Source: Epinephelus fuscoguttatus
Taxonomy: Eukaryota > Chordata > Actinopteri > Perciformes > Serranidae
Assembly: GCF_011397635.1 (NCBI RefSeq)
Contig: NC_064760.1
Location: forward strand, 28,246,856-28,310,855
Length of the DNA: 64,000 nt
Direction: 5' to 3'
The notes beneath the pieces were generated by a model. It searched no databases. It was not told the DNA's origin and saw only the letters and a program-made list of their open reading frames with translations. The position numbers were made by a program, and so were the translations under genes. This document shows positions 1 to 9,649 of this stretch, piece by piece (position 1 is the stretch's first letter; each line of letters opens with the position of its first letter).

Positions 1-1526
1 CACCTGGTTCACAGCCAAGTGCAGGGAACAGTGCACCTGTGGACACAAGAGGAGAGAATACAAAACACCTTACAAAATACCTTGGCCCCTAGATATGGCA
101 GAAAGCCAAGAATGGGGCGCCAGTTAAGCGCTGTGACACCGCACTTTCACACACAGACTACATACAAAAATGTTTTTCAGAGGCACTCTGCACAAATACT
201 TCAAAAGAATATTCTTTTTATTATCAAACTTTACCAACACAAAAAATAATCATCAAACAGCCAGCTGCCATTTGACAAATCCACCACTCACAGCTGGGTA
301 AAGCTTACACCAAATGGAATAATCTACTTATTATGCTGCAAAGGGTTTAGTTAGTAATACCCAAAGTGTAAAAGAAGTAGTAAGTTCAGCTACAGTAAGT
401 AAAAAAATGTGTTATACAATAACTACAACAAAATTCCTAAAGAATTAGAGACAAAACAAAGCTGTCCTATCTCTATAAAAGTACCTCAGTCATGCATTAA
501 CAGCAGGGGGGAGTCACACCTCAACAATGTTTTGTAATGTGTCTAATAATATGAGGTCGCTCAATAAGTTAGCACCTAGTGCTTTTGCCATCTCACAATT
601 ATGAGAAACAATTTCAGACCTTTCTAGATCAAAACTAAACAAGCATGTCCCTTTGTCAGAAAGAAACTATTCAAAAATCATCTAAAATTCCTTCACTCTG
701 AATCCATCGCTTCAATTATTCGGGTGGAGGCAGGGGCGGGGGGGTCACGCAGCAGCATGTGGACGCTGTTGTGTGTGGGGTTGCTGTCCCAGAAGAGCTG
801 CATTGAGGCTTTAGAGGGGTCTAACCCTCTCTTTGTCCGGAGGACCCTCTCCCTTGACATGTAATCTAACCCTTGGGCAGAGGCTCGTAGCGCAGGTGGC
901 CCCCCGCAACTGGCTCCTTATTGGCTAGCTTTTAAAAACAGGCACGACTCCATTGTTGAGGCTTTTCTCCAGCCCGTGAGAAAAGTCCTGAGGTCAGCGT
1001 GAGACTGCAAGTGCGTGCTTGTCTGCCACCATGGCAACCAGATGTGAAGGATGGTCGCCATGGTAACCTGTAATCCCTATACTCTGCAACAGCTGCATTT
1101 TTAGCAGCACGTGTGTTGCAAATTGGTGGTTATATTCTTACATGTGTTAATTTATTAGTGGTATGTTATTTGTGTCTTGAGTGCAACCAATGGAAAGCAG
1201 AAATGAATTTTAGAAACTAACCTCAGCAAGCAACAAGAGCAATAACTTACAGATATTTTGGTGACATGGCATTGGAAATACTGAAAAAAAGACTACATTT
1301 AAAAGTAGCAGACAAACCTCACACGTAAAAAATAACAAAAAGGAAAAGAAAAAAATAACATTCTTCCCAACAAAAAAAAGTAAAAATATAAAAGACAACA
1401 TTTTTAAGAGTCCGTGATCACAGGTGGTTCTGTGCTGATGATGTGGAAGGAGAGAATTGTTGCTGTCCCTTCTGATCCCCATGTGGATGGTGAAGTAGTG
1501 ATAGTGCAGACAGGAAGCTGCTGAGC
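1..1526 (-). other. plp1 3' UTR and downstream DNA
   Basis: No supported coding exon lies between the plp1 stop codon and the window edge. Read on the minus strand, AATAAA polyA hexamers occur at 1151-1156 and 217-222. Either could end the plp1 message, giving a 3' UTR of roughly 0.4 or 1.3 kb. The stretch also holds the X-box pair listed separately and a GC-richer block at about 720-930. A 48-codon minus-strand frame starting near the second X-box looks like chance. Confidence 0.5.
1025..1067. promoter_or_regulatory. Pair of RFX-type X-box motifs
   Basis: Two near-palindromic 14-mers, GCCACCATGGCAAC at 1025-1038 and GTCGCCATGGTAAC at 1054-1067, fit the RFX X-box consensus (GTNRCC ATG GYAAC type; the first is best read on the minus strand). 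Their starts are 29 bp apart. They lie about 460-500 bp past the plp1 stop codon. In the RNA they could also pair with each other as an imperfect hairpin. Function is inferred from motif match only. Confidence 0.5.
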
Positions 1527-4500
1527 CTAACACCGTGCACCCATGCCCTTTCTCCCAAGATACCGAAGCACCGCAAAGTTATAGGTGGTTGACACAGTAT
1601 AGGTCAGCTATGGAAGGACAAGCAGATACAGGAAGTGTCAGAGCAGAAGTGAAGAAAAAAAATCCACAACATCCATAAATTCTAGAAATAAGAAAAAAAA
1701 TATGATTAACTGCTAATGACATTAATTTGATAGCAGATACCATCCGTATAACAGCTTCTGTAATGGAGCATGCCAGTATAATGGGTGCACCATTTGCCTG
1801 GCTGAAAAACCACCAGACATTACGGCACTATTATGATGTTTGTGTCAGCTGAGAAAGAGGAACAGAGAGCAATAGTACAGAAGTCATCAGTCATGGAGGC
1901 CTGAGATGCCTCGCCGCCTACACTTTAAGCGTCACTGAGTCACATGAGCCATAACACTATTGTACCCCACTGTGGAAGCGCAGCCAAATTGGCCCCAGCT
2001 GAAGCATAATCACTCACCAGAGCCAAGAGAGTGATGCCCGCACCGGCGAAGGCAGCAATGTAGAGGTCATAGGTCATTCGGTACTGATAGGATATAGGAG
2101 ATTTGCATTAGTGGTGGTGACATGCGTCTTCATTTCATGTCAGGAAAATTGTAGAACATGACTGCAGAGCGTTAGGTATTTTCTGCTTCTTACCTCTCTG
2201 GTCTTGCAAATAGCGGAGAGTGTCATACCACATGCTTTCCCGGGCACTGCATTCCATGGCAGGAGTCCTGTTGAAATCAGATTTCTCTACTCAGTTCTTT
2301 CTCTGAATCACAGAGACAACAAAAAGATAAAGATGGCAGTATTCCTATTCTTATTCACAAATCACATGAAAAGACCAAAACCCACAGTGATTTAGTTTGT
2401 TTTTAGCACTTTCTGATTTCCCTACCTTGTCTGTGGCACTTACTTTGTAAATCTTTGAAAACGGGTACAAATACATAGGTTCATTTTACTAAAAAAAAAA
2501 AAAAAAGGTTAAATCATTTCCTTAAACACGTGGGAACAGTATGTTTTACCAATGTTACGAAACATGAGTAAATAGTTAATTTATTGGGGACTGTTTTTAG
2601 CTGCGGATTAATACACATTCCATAAGTAAGGGAATATTTGTGCCATCATGACATTGTGTGTGGGAATGTCTCAAAAAGTACTGTGCCCATATTCATGGTA
2701 CTGAATGAACATGTCACCCAGAGCAACAGAGTGGCTCATTGTGTGGCAAATCTGTTATTAACCTCAGTCTAGTGCTCAAGGGATGGCAACGTTGATCTGT
2801 GGGTCGACCCAGCACTTTAGTACACACTGAAATGCCTAATTCCACTGCATGGTTCGGGTTGCTTCGACTTGACTCAACTCATTTTTGGTGCCAGGTCCTT
2901 TTCCATGCTCAGTTTTCCACTACCCTAGCATAGGCGGAATTCTTAGCTGTTTGCCATAGGGACGCTATATTAAACTGTGATGAGATCATCTTCAGTGCAA
3001 CATTCGCTGAATCCTTTCATCTGGGTTGAGTGAACGAAAAACTTTGGTGGCTATTGACGGAAGCTTGGCTATTTAAAAATGACATATTTCGGCAGGCTTT
3101 CCCTTGTTGCCCAGGTGACGATTCTAGTGATAATTCTCTCTAACCAATTGGTGGTCTACAGTGTTTCAACTCCAACTTCTAGCATCGGCTCAGCTTGCTT
3201 GGAACCTCGACCAAGGTGGTACCAGAAAAAGTACCAGGTACTATCCACAACTTTTGCAGATGGAAAACCAAAGAAGAGCGAGTTGAGTATGGGAGCACAG
3301 TAGACATGCTGTATTAGATAAATAACTATTGGGCAGATTGCTTTGCTTTGTATAGACATTTGTGGAGCACAGAAAATGAATCCCAATTTACTTTGGTGAT
3401 CCCTTCATCATGAGGTTAGCATTTTGGTGAAACGTCTGGACTTGGATTGGATGGACTGCCATGACATCTGGCACACGAAACAATATTTTTGCCCAAGTTT
3501 GAACCAAATACCTGCAAAACTAATGACATGGCCATCCGCCTCAGGTCTCATTTATGCTTCTTGGTAATTTTTAGCAAATGTCAGCATGCTAATGTAACAG
3601 TGTAAATAAGCAACTTTGGTGTATGATTAATTTCTAATTTTGTGCTCCCTTTACGTACGAAAATATATACGTCCATTTCAAACGATGTTACGGTCACTGC
3701 CCACATACTTCCATGCGCCCTTTATGTTGGCATGGATGTTAACCAAATATCCACCAGGAGGCAGCCCAGAGTCAAACGTTTATGACAGCAACAAACTAAA
3801 AAACAAACATGGCGACTGTGGAGGAGATATTGATAATGTACCTCTTGCATAAAAGACAAAAACGGAGGGACCCCAGTCGGACGGCACGAGGGTCGGCCCT
3901 GGGAGCGGAGCGGAGCCGGGAGGGCGGGGGGGTGGAGGCTCCGCCGAGAGGGAGACCCGAGCTTCGGGGGTACGTGCGGGGCCGGGAGTGCGGGCTCCAC
4001 GGAGAGGGAGGCCTCCGTGTTTGAGACGGGAGCGGACGGTGGGAGGTCGGACGCTCCCAGAGAGGGGAGAGGAAGAAATATAACAAAATAAGATGAAATA
4101 GGAAAAACCTGTCTCCCTCTTTTATTTTATTTTCAGTGTTTAAGCAAGTCGGGTGGCACGGTGGTGTGGTGGCTAACACTCTCGCCTCATAGCAAGAGGG
4201 TTGCTGGTTCGATCCCGGGCGTGGGAGCCCTTCTGTGCGGAGTTTGCATGTTCTCCCTGTGTCAGCGTGGGTTTTCTCCGGGCACTCCGGCTTCCTCCCA
4301 CAGTCCAAAGACATGCAGATTGGGGACTAGGTTAATTGATAACTCTAAATTGTCCGTAGGTGTGAATGTGAGCGTGAATGGTTGTTTGTCTCTATGTGTC
4401 AGCCCTGCGATAGTCTGGCGACCTGTCCAGGGTGTACCCTGCCTCTCGCCCGATGTCAGCTGAGATAGGCTCGCGACCCTCAAGAGGATGAAGCGGTTAG

Positions 4501-7500
4501 AAGATGAATGTTTAATCAAGGCGGAGGCAGGTGGCGGGAGGTCAGAGGCTTCCAGCGAGGAGAGAGGGAGAAATATAACAAAATAAGATAAAAAAAACCT
4601 GTCTCCCTCTTTCATTTTATTTTCAGCATTTAAGGCGAAAAAATTCCACCATTGTTCTTCATGTCTCACTAGAGCTACGTATCTGGTAGTGACAGCAACA
4701 CTGCCCCCATAGTTTCCAGTGGTACTGCTCTGTTTGGCCCGTATCCGTATGTTTTATGGAAACGTGTAGAAATACGGACAAAATGAACGCGGAGCACAGA
4801 CAGAAGGCTCTGTCCATATCCGGATCCATATTTAACGTTGAGCATAAATGGGCCTTAAGGGTCTGCATGGGAACAAGTAACGTCAGCATTTTGGTTAGCT
4901 GCTAACAAGCTCGGAGACATAAAAGATCAACTAGTCTACTAATATGGAGTCTTGCTCATTATTTTGAGTAGGGGCAAACATCTGACCAGCTTTCCATTCA
5001 TCCTGAGCAACTGTGGTTGTGTACCGGTATGTCCCATTGTTGCACAATAAACTAACGTTACTCTGAATGCTCCATCCATCCCGACCCCTGTGTCATGTTT
5101 GGGGATAGCGAGCAGACCAAGATAGAGAAGGTCGCACTACATCAAGATGGCAAACATGGCTAACATTATACCTGCATGTTAGCATCTGCGCCCATGTACG
5201 CAAATTCACAAATTGTAGGATAGCAAAGGAATGACCTGCCCTACTCTCCCTATGATTGGCTAGTGCTTGTTGCCTTTATTGGTTGGATGAGTTAGGTTTA
5301 GGCAAGAGGAATGGGACTGGTTAGAGTTAGGGTAAAGATGTTAGGGTAAGCCAATCAGAGATAGAGTAAGGCAGAGTAAGCTGTATGCTGTAGACTCTTT
5401 GTCTTGTTAATAGTGTCTGGACAACAATATCCAGTGTACTTTGGCTGTACAGGCTGTTAATAGGAACAGCTCATTATTGGTATTGGTCTTTTAATGGGAT
5501 GTGTTGGTACAACTCTTATACGTTGCCATTAAAAGATGTCTCATTACCGTATTGCCTCGCATCAACACAGAGCTGGTTGATGCTCGCTGGGGTCTCAGTC
5601 AGAACATCAATGGTGTGGCAGGTGGCGTCCATGTTGTAGAAGAAGTACACAGGCAGGGCCGAGAAGGCAAACACCAACAGCCACAGCACAGCTAGTGCGT
5701 ATGTCATCACTATAAACTGTACAAGAGGGAGCAGAATAAACATTAGGGCTCATCATCATAATAAACTCACATAATCTAAGAGAGTGTTTTTATGAGCAGT
5801 GACTCACTTAGTGACCACATTTACTTTTTCCTGATTAGCTGTACTTATTATCTCACTCTCTGTTCTCCTCCTCTTCTTCCAACCACTCAGCCTTTTTTCC
5901 CCAACCACTCAAACGCACACTGTATGCTTATCTTTGCATGTCCCCAAAGGTTTTTCAGCAGCCTTAAGATTTTCGGCTCAGCACCCACCAGGGAGTGATA
6001 TGTGTATTAATCCCATCCAATCTCTCCAATCCCCTTTACTTGTCCCACTCTGGGCCCTCTCACCGAGGAGCTGAGGCAGCGGCCACACATGGTGCTCCTG
6101 AACTCTCCAAAGGTTTGCTTGGCAGCGCTTGTGGTGTAGAAGCCCTCAGCCAACAACACGATGCAGTAGAGGAAGAAAAAGGAGGCCAAACCATAGATGA
6201 CATACTGGAAATACTGGATGCTGAGAAGAAAAAGGAAAAAGAAAACTCAGGGTTACAAAAAACCTAAACCTTCTAAATAGACTACATCCTGAGAAATCCC
6301 ATGACAAGGTTATAAAAATGTCTCTCTAATGATGCTTAAATTTACCACTCACATGTAGGCGAGGGTGATGTAGTCCTGAAGGTTACGGGCAAAGTACGTC
6401 TCGATGAGTCTCTCTGTCTCTGTGAGTGCCTGGTGCCCACAACCGCAGAAGAGGGCAATGCCAGAGAAACACAGCAGTGTGGCGACCAGGGAGCAGTACG
6501 GCACCCCACCCAAACAGCGCATACAGCAGTCATAGCAACCTGTTCGTCAGGACACAGCACCATGAAAGTCAGGGCACATAATTAGCTGATGCAATATGAC
6601 AGACAGACTCCGTTCCAATGCACAAATTAGAATGCAGGGTTGGTGCTTTCTTGTAAAGGAGGAATATCTCTTTTTTTAAAACTCTTTCCACTCAGTTAGG
6701 GTAATTATGAACATGTGCTGCAATCTGTAAAACGGTCAGCTCATCCAAGTAATTAAAATGACTCACCTAGCTCTGGTGATGGCTATAGTTTTGGTTGCAT
6801 TTGCCCTGGTTTTGAAATGTCCGTCAATGAGATATTTGCCTCCACCCCAATACCGTGAAGGTGAATGGAAATTTTGTTTCTGCTGCATGAATCTTTTATT
6901 AATTTGGTCCAAAAATACGGGTTAAATGCAGCGGTACACTCTGAAATTTTTCATACGGGAGGCCAGATGGCGCCATTGAAAGTCTTGGGTGGCGCACCAG
7001 AACCATAACTAAATTCCAGGGATTAACTCATACTGTTGAAGTATTTAAGCTAATTAAAAATCTAACTAAATCAATATGGAGAGTTGATGAATCACATACT
7101 GATATACTTTGGTGTTTTATTTTGCAGCTAATATCACTAATTATCTGATGTGCATAGATTAATATCGGTGCCGTTAACATTTTGAGTTCCACAATCCTGT
7201 TTTACCATGTCATGTATCTGTATATGTTTCAAATTGAAAGAGTACATTGACTGAGCCTTCTCAAGTTTAGGGGAGACTTGTGGGTACCCACAGAAACCAT
7301 TTTTATTCAGATATCTTGAGGTGAGTGTTCAAGGGACCTCTTTGAAAATGTCGATGCCAGTTGTTTCTTGGCCTAAATTATTATTGTTATTTAGCCCAAT
7401 TTCTGACAAACTATGCCGAAATAGTTGGTACCAATGGATGTCTTAGGTTATATAGTTTCAGATACCACTAAAAAGAGTGTGCCACAGCCTTTTTCACACA

Positions 7501-9307
7501 GTGCTATCGACCTCCAATTGTTTTCACTGGTTAGATGTCTGCTATAGTTCTCAGAGCCCAAGTCAGCATCTTTGTTTTGTCCGACCAACAGCCAAAGAGC
7601 TGGTTGAAAATGTATGATTAATCAAAATTTGCAGTGATTAATTTTCTGTCTGTCCCCAGATCAATTCAACTCAATCAATTTTTCTGTCATGCTGGATAAG
7701 TCACAAAACTCTGTGTCAACAGTTTCCATAGTGACTGCTTCTTTGGTAGAAAGTAATTCCCATGAAAGAGTACAATGAGTTGGATTATCCAGAGAAAGAA
7801 CTCTGTCATTTTTAATGGTATGAGCACCACACGATATTCCACTGAATCGGGGTGGAGGCAGAAATCTTAGAGATGGATATCTCAAAACTTGGGCACATAA
7901 AGCTGAAGCTATCTACATACCAAGATAACAACCAGAGGTAAGTTAGGTTTATTTTAAAATCTGGACCAACCTTTAAAGAAAATGTGTTCATTTAACTTTG
8001 GCAGTGTGGACCGAGCTGCAGCTGTTAACACTTTCATTCCCTTGGTAAAGCTGTGCATTCTCCCTAATAGTCATGTGCTGTTTGAATGGATGCCAAAGGG
8101 CCAAGGGCATGGGGATGTGTCTGCTCTGACCCCAGCTCGCACCCTGACTCCATTCACCACCGAGCATGGAGAGTGTGAGAAAAGGGGGAGGACGGAGAGG
8201 AGAGACAAAGTGAAAGCGAGAGAGAGGCTGCTTTTGTGACTGCAGAGACAACAGTCTTTGTCCCGCAGCATCATGGGGGTACAAGGGCCACCAATGTCAA
8301 GCAAACAAAGGCCAGAGGCACCTCTATGCTTGACACACACGGACACACACATGCGCGCACTCATAGACTTCCTTCTGGGGAGACACGGGAACAAGAAAGT
8401 GATAGTGGGGGAGCTGTCTGTGCTGGAAGAGGACGGGGGGAAAAAAGCAAATCCATAAACAAACAATGCAACTGTGTGCATGTGTGCCATTACACGCTTG
8501 CATGCGTGCATCCACACAGACACGCACAATGGAAGCAGACAGACTGTGGTTGGTACCATTACAGTAAACACAGATGGCAGGAGGGGCAAATAGATAGCTC
8601 TTTAATTGAACACTTCTACATGGCATTGTGTATGGGAGAGTGAGAGACAGGCAAACTGTGATCACTGTCATTCAGATGGCATTACTTTAATGTGGCACGG
8701 AAGAGCGAGTTTTAAAAGATAAACTGTGAGAAAACAAGCAAACAACAGACAACTATTGTGAGGAGGGAAGTAAATAAGTAAATTAAAGTAGGTCAATTAC
8801 ACATATTTCTGTGTGCACAGAGGAATCTGGTCATCACTGGTTGCAAGCAGCATCCACATAAACCACAACTCAGATGCACCTTGCACCAATTAACTAATTA
8901 ATGACATCACCAGCCCAAACAGAGGGCTGCAGCCATCTCTGCCCAGTCTCTCCATTGTGACTCAAATGAAAATACAGGCCTAGTTCTGCTACAAAATGCA
9001 AAGCTGAGGCCAAGTTCGCCTCTTTAAAAATTGAGAAAGATTGTGACCGAAAGCAAATGCGACAAGCCTCCTCTGAAAGTAGCCCTGCCATCTGAAGCAT
9101 GAAATAAATCTCATAATATCAGTGGAGCATCAGCCGGTGAGTAGCCGCCCTCTACACTGACAAAAAAAACTTAATAACTTGTGATGCCCTTTCACAGTCC
9201 CATTCATATCCGCGTGCAATCACACGAGATAAAATGCTGATTTGATAATGTGACGTATTGTATCTGCTAGAAAACGCTAATAAGTGTCCGGAGAGTTTCT
9301 TACCCAT
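1527..9307 (-). CDS. plp1: Myelin proteolipid protein, DM20 form (7 coding exons, 245 aa)
   Basis: Tetraspan membrane protein of compact myelin (PLP/DM20/M6 family). Coding exons on the minus strand: 9304-9307 (ATGG), 6353-6539, 6064-6220, 5548-5716, 2194-2267, 2018-2083 and 1527-1607 (TAG). All introns are GT/AG and all phases join, giving 245 aa. The protein starts [13 protein letters not shown], with the N-terminal cysteine cluster that is acylated in this family. Four hydrophobic segments follow: near [52 protein letters not shown] and [16 protein letters not shown]. The second extracellular loop keeps four cysteines (TCHT, QLCVD, KACG, AICK). The absence of the long M6-type C-terminal tail, and the exon sizes 187/157/169/74/66, favour plp1 over gpm6a/gpm6b. 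Oddities: an extra Cys right after Gly, as in M6 proteins, and a C-terminus ending GRKGMGARC instead of the mammalian GRGTKF. I cannot decide between the teleost copies plp1a and plp1b. Confidence 0.95.
2084..2193 (-). other. plp1 intron 5 (110 bp)
   Basis: A short intron with donor GTAAG next to exon 5 (2194-2267) and acceptor ending CAG next to exon 6 (2018-2083). It contains nothing else recognisable and is listed because its compactness supports the exon calls on both sides. Confidence 0.85.
2830..3320. mobile_element. Decayed inverted-repeat element in plp1 intron 4
   Basis: The segment near 2862-2940 (motifs CTTGACTCAACTC, TTGGTGCCAGGTCC, GTTTTCCA) is repeated in reverse complement near 3205-3300 (GGTACCAGAAAAAGTACCAG, TGGAAAACC, GAGCGAGTTGAG). 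This is the structure of a non-autonomous DNA transposon with long subterminal inverted repeats, a pattern I recognise from many percomorph genomes. The arms have diverged and the exact ends and target duplication are not visible. It sits inside plp1 intron 4 (2268-5547). Confidence 0.55.
3340..3620 (+). repeat. Fragment of a common teleost interspersed repeat
   Basis: Phrases such as ACTTTGGTGATCCC, TTGGATGGACTGCCATGA, AAATACCTGCAAAACTAATG and GCAAATGTCAGCATGCTAA are typical of a repeat I recognise across spiny-rayed fishes. A second, differently truncated copy is at about 25380-26090. No coding capacity is seen. Family name not assigned. Confidence 0.55.
3880..4146. repeat. GC-rich short-unit repeat followed by an AT-rich unit
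   Basis: Between about 3890 and 4065 there are three imperfect copies of a GC-rich block built from GGGAG, GGCTCC and GAGAGGGAG, spaced roughly 40-60 bp. Then comes an AT-rich stretch containing AAATATAACAAAATAAGAT and CCTGTCTCCCTC and ending TTTTCAGTGTTTAAG. The last part reappears at 4557-4640 on the far side of the SINE, so this is an older repeat that the SINE interrupted or that was locally duplicated. Confidence 0.5.
4150..4507 (+). mobile_element. tRNA-headed SINE with LINE-type tail
   Basis: The 5' head contains pol III promoter boxes: an A-box-like TGGCTAACACT and a B box GGTTCGATCCC. The body carries the fish-wide core GCATGTTCTCCCTGTGTCAG ... TCCTCCCACAGTCCAAAGAC. The tail contains GGCGACCTGTCCAGGGTGTA ... 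GATAGGCTCGCGACC and ends in AAGCGGTTAGAAGATGA, which resembles the 3' tail of L2/Maui-like LINEs. It is inserted in plp1 intron 4, antisense to the gene. Long minus-strand reading frames across it are shadows. Confidence 0.75.
4557..4640 (+). repeat. Second copy of the AT-rich unit flanking the SINE
   Basis: It repeats the 4060-4146 unit almost base for base: AGAAATATAACAAAATAAGA, then AACCTGTCTCCCTCTTTCAT, then TTTTCAGCATTTAAG. A GC-rich lead (GGCGGGAGGTCAGAGGC) precedes it, matching GGTGGGAGGTCGGACGC upstream of the SINE. The two copies are in direct orientation, one on each side of the SINE. Confidence 0.65.
4641..5547 (-). other. Remainder of plp1 intron 4, no gene seen
   Basis: Unique-looking AT-rich DNA with fragments reminiscent of interspersed fish repeats (AAGATGGCAAACATGGCTAAC near 5144). 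It contains short GTTAGGGTAA/TTAGAGTTAGGG runs near 5290-5350, too few and irregular to be telomere-like. It ends at the exon 4 donor (GTAATGAG just below 5548). Confidence 0.5.
6780..7960. mobile_element. Inverted-repeat transposon remnant in plp1 intron 1, with nested repeat
   Basis: The left side has GAGATATTTGCCTCCACCCC near 6819-6850. The right side, near 7850-7890, contains GGGGTGGAGGCAGAAAT and GGATATCTCAAAAC, which is the same in reverse complement. This suggests a non-autonomous DNA transposon about 1.2 kb long. Inside it, about 7270-7470 carries GGGGAGACTTGTGGGTACCC, TATCTTGAGGTGAG and TTGGTACCAATGGATG, a different repeat that I recognise as common in fish. No transposase frame is present. 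Exact ends are uncertain. Confidence 0.5.
7961..9303 (-). other. 5' part of plp1 intron 1, no gene seen
   Basis: Intron DNA directly behind the first exon donor (ATGG then GTAAGAAAC, donor at 9302-9303). The part near 8160-8700 is rich in ACACAC and GAGAG words, which create long but meaningless frames on both strands. In mammals, PLP1 intron 1 contains oligodendrocyte enhancers. I see no decisive motif cluster here, but this is the place to test for one. Confidence 0.5.
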
Positions 9308-9564
9308 GTCTGGAAGGATGCGTTCAGGACTCGTTGGCTACTGCTGCCTGCCTGCACTGCAGCTGGTCCGCTGATGATATGCGCAACTGGTCTCCGGCCC
9401 CCGTATATCAACCTCAACTCGCTTTCTGTTCCCCCAACAATGGACAGACCCGCTGATGACTGCAAGTGCAATCTTAAAGAAACAATGTCGCTTTTCAATG
9501 AACTTCAAGGCGGGGAATAATGAGGAGGTCAAGGTTCTTACGCTTGCAGAAAATTTCCTTAGTT

Positions 9565-9627
9565 CATTGTTGGTGCACATTTGCATATAGAGAGAGCAAC
9601 TTGCAACTTCATATGCAAATACAAAGG
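9565..9627. promoter_or_regulatory. SOX/octamer cluster upstream of plp1
   Basis: In order on the plus strand: CATTGT (9565-9570, SOX-type), ATTTGCAT (9579-9586, octamer on minus), ATGCAAAT (9613-9620, octamer on plus) and ACAAAGG (9621-9627, SOX-type, directly abutting). The arrangement is nearly mirror-symmetric. It lies 258-320 bp upstream of the plp1 start codon, within the expected proximal promoter or 5' UTR. SOX10 and POU factors are known regulators of myelin genes; binding here is inferred from motifs. Confidence 0.5.
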
Positions 9628-9649
9628 AGAGATTCCTTTTTTCTCTATT

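Noticed and set aside
1020-1075. Minus-strand ATG in good context with a 48-codon frame
   Set aside because: The context CCATGG belongs to the X-box palindromes; the peptide has no resemblance to any family and lies past the plp1 stop.
3796-4314. 172-codon minus-strand open frame
   Set aside because: It lies across the GC-rich repeat and the tRNA-headed SINE in plp1 intron 4. The peptide ([13 protein letters not shown]) is the usual reverse translation of such SINEs.
5290-5350. GTTAGGGTAA words suggesting interstitial telomere repeat
   Set aside because: Only a few irregular copies interrupted by other sequence; not a TTAGGG array.
8071-8589. 172-codon minus-strand frame in plp1 intron 1
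   Set aside because: It is driven by ACAC/GAGA-rich sequence, is Cys/Val/His-rich with no domain, and similar overlapping frames exist on the opposite strand.
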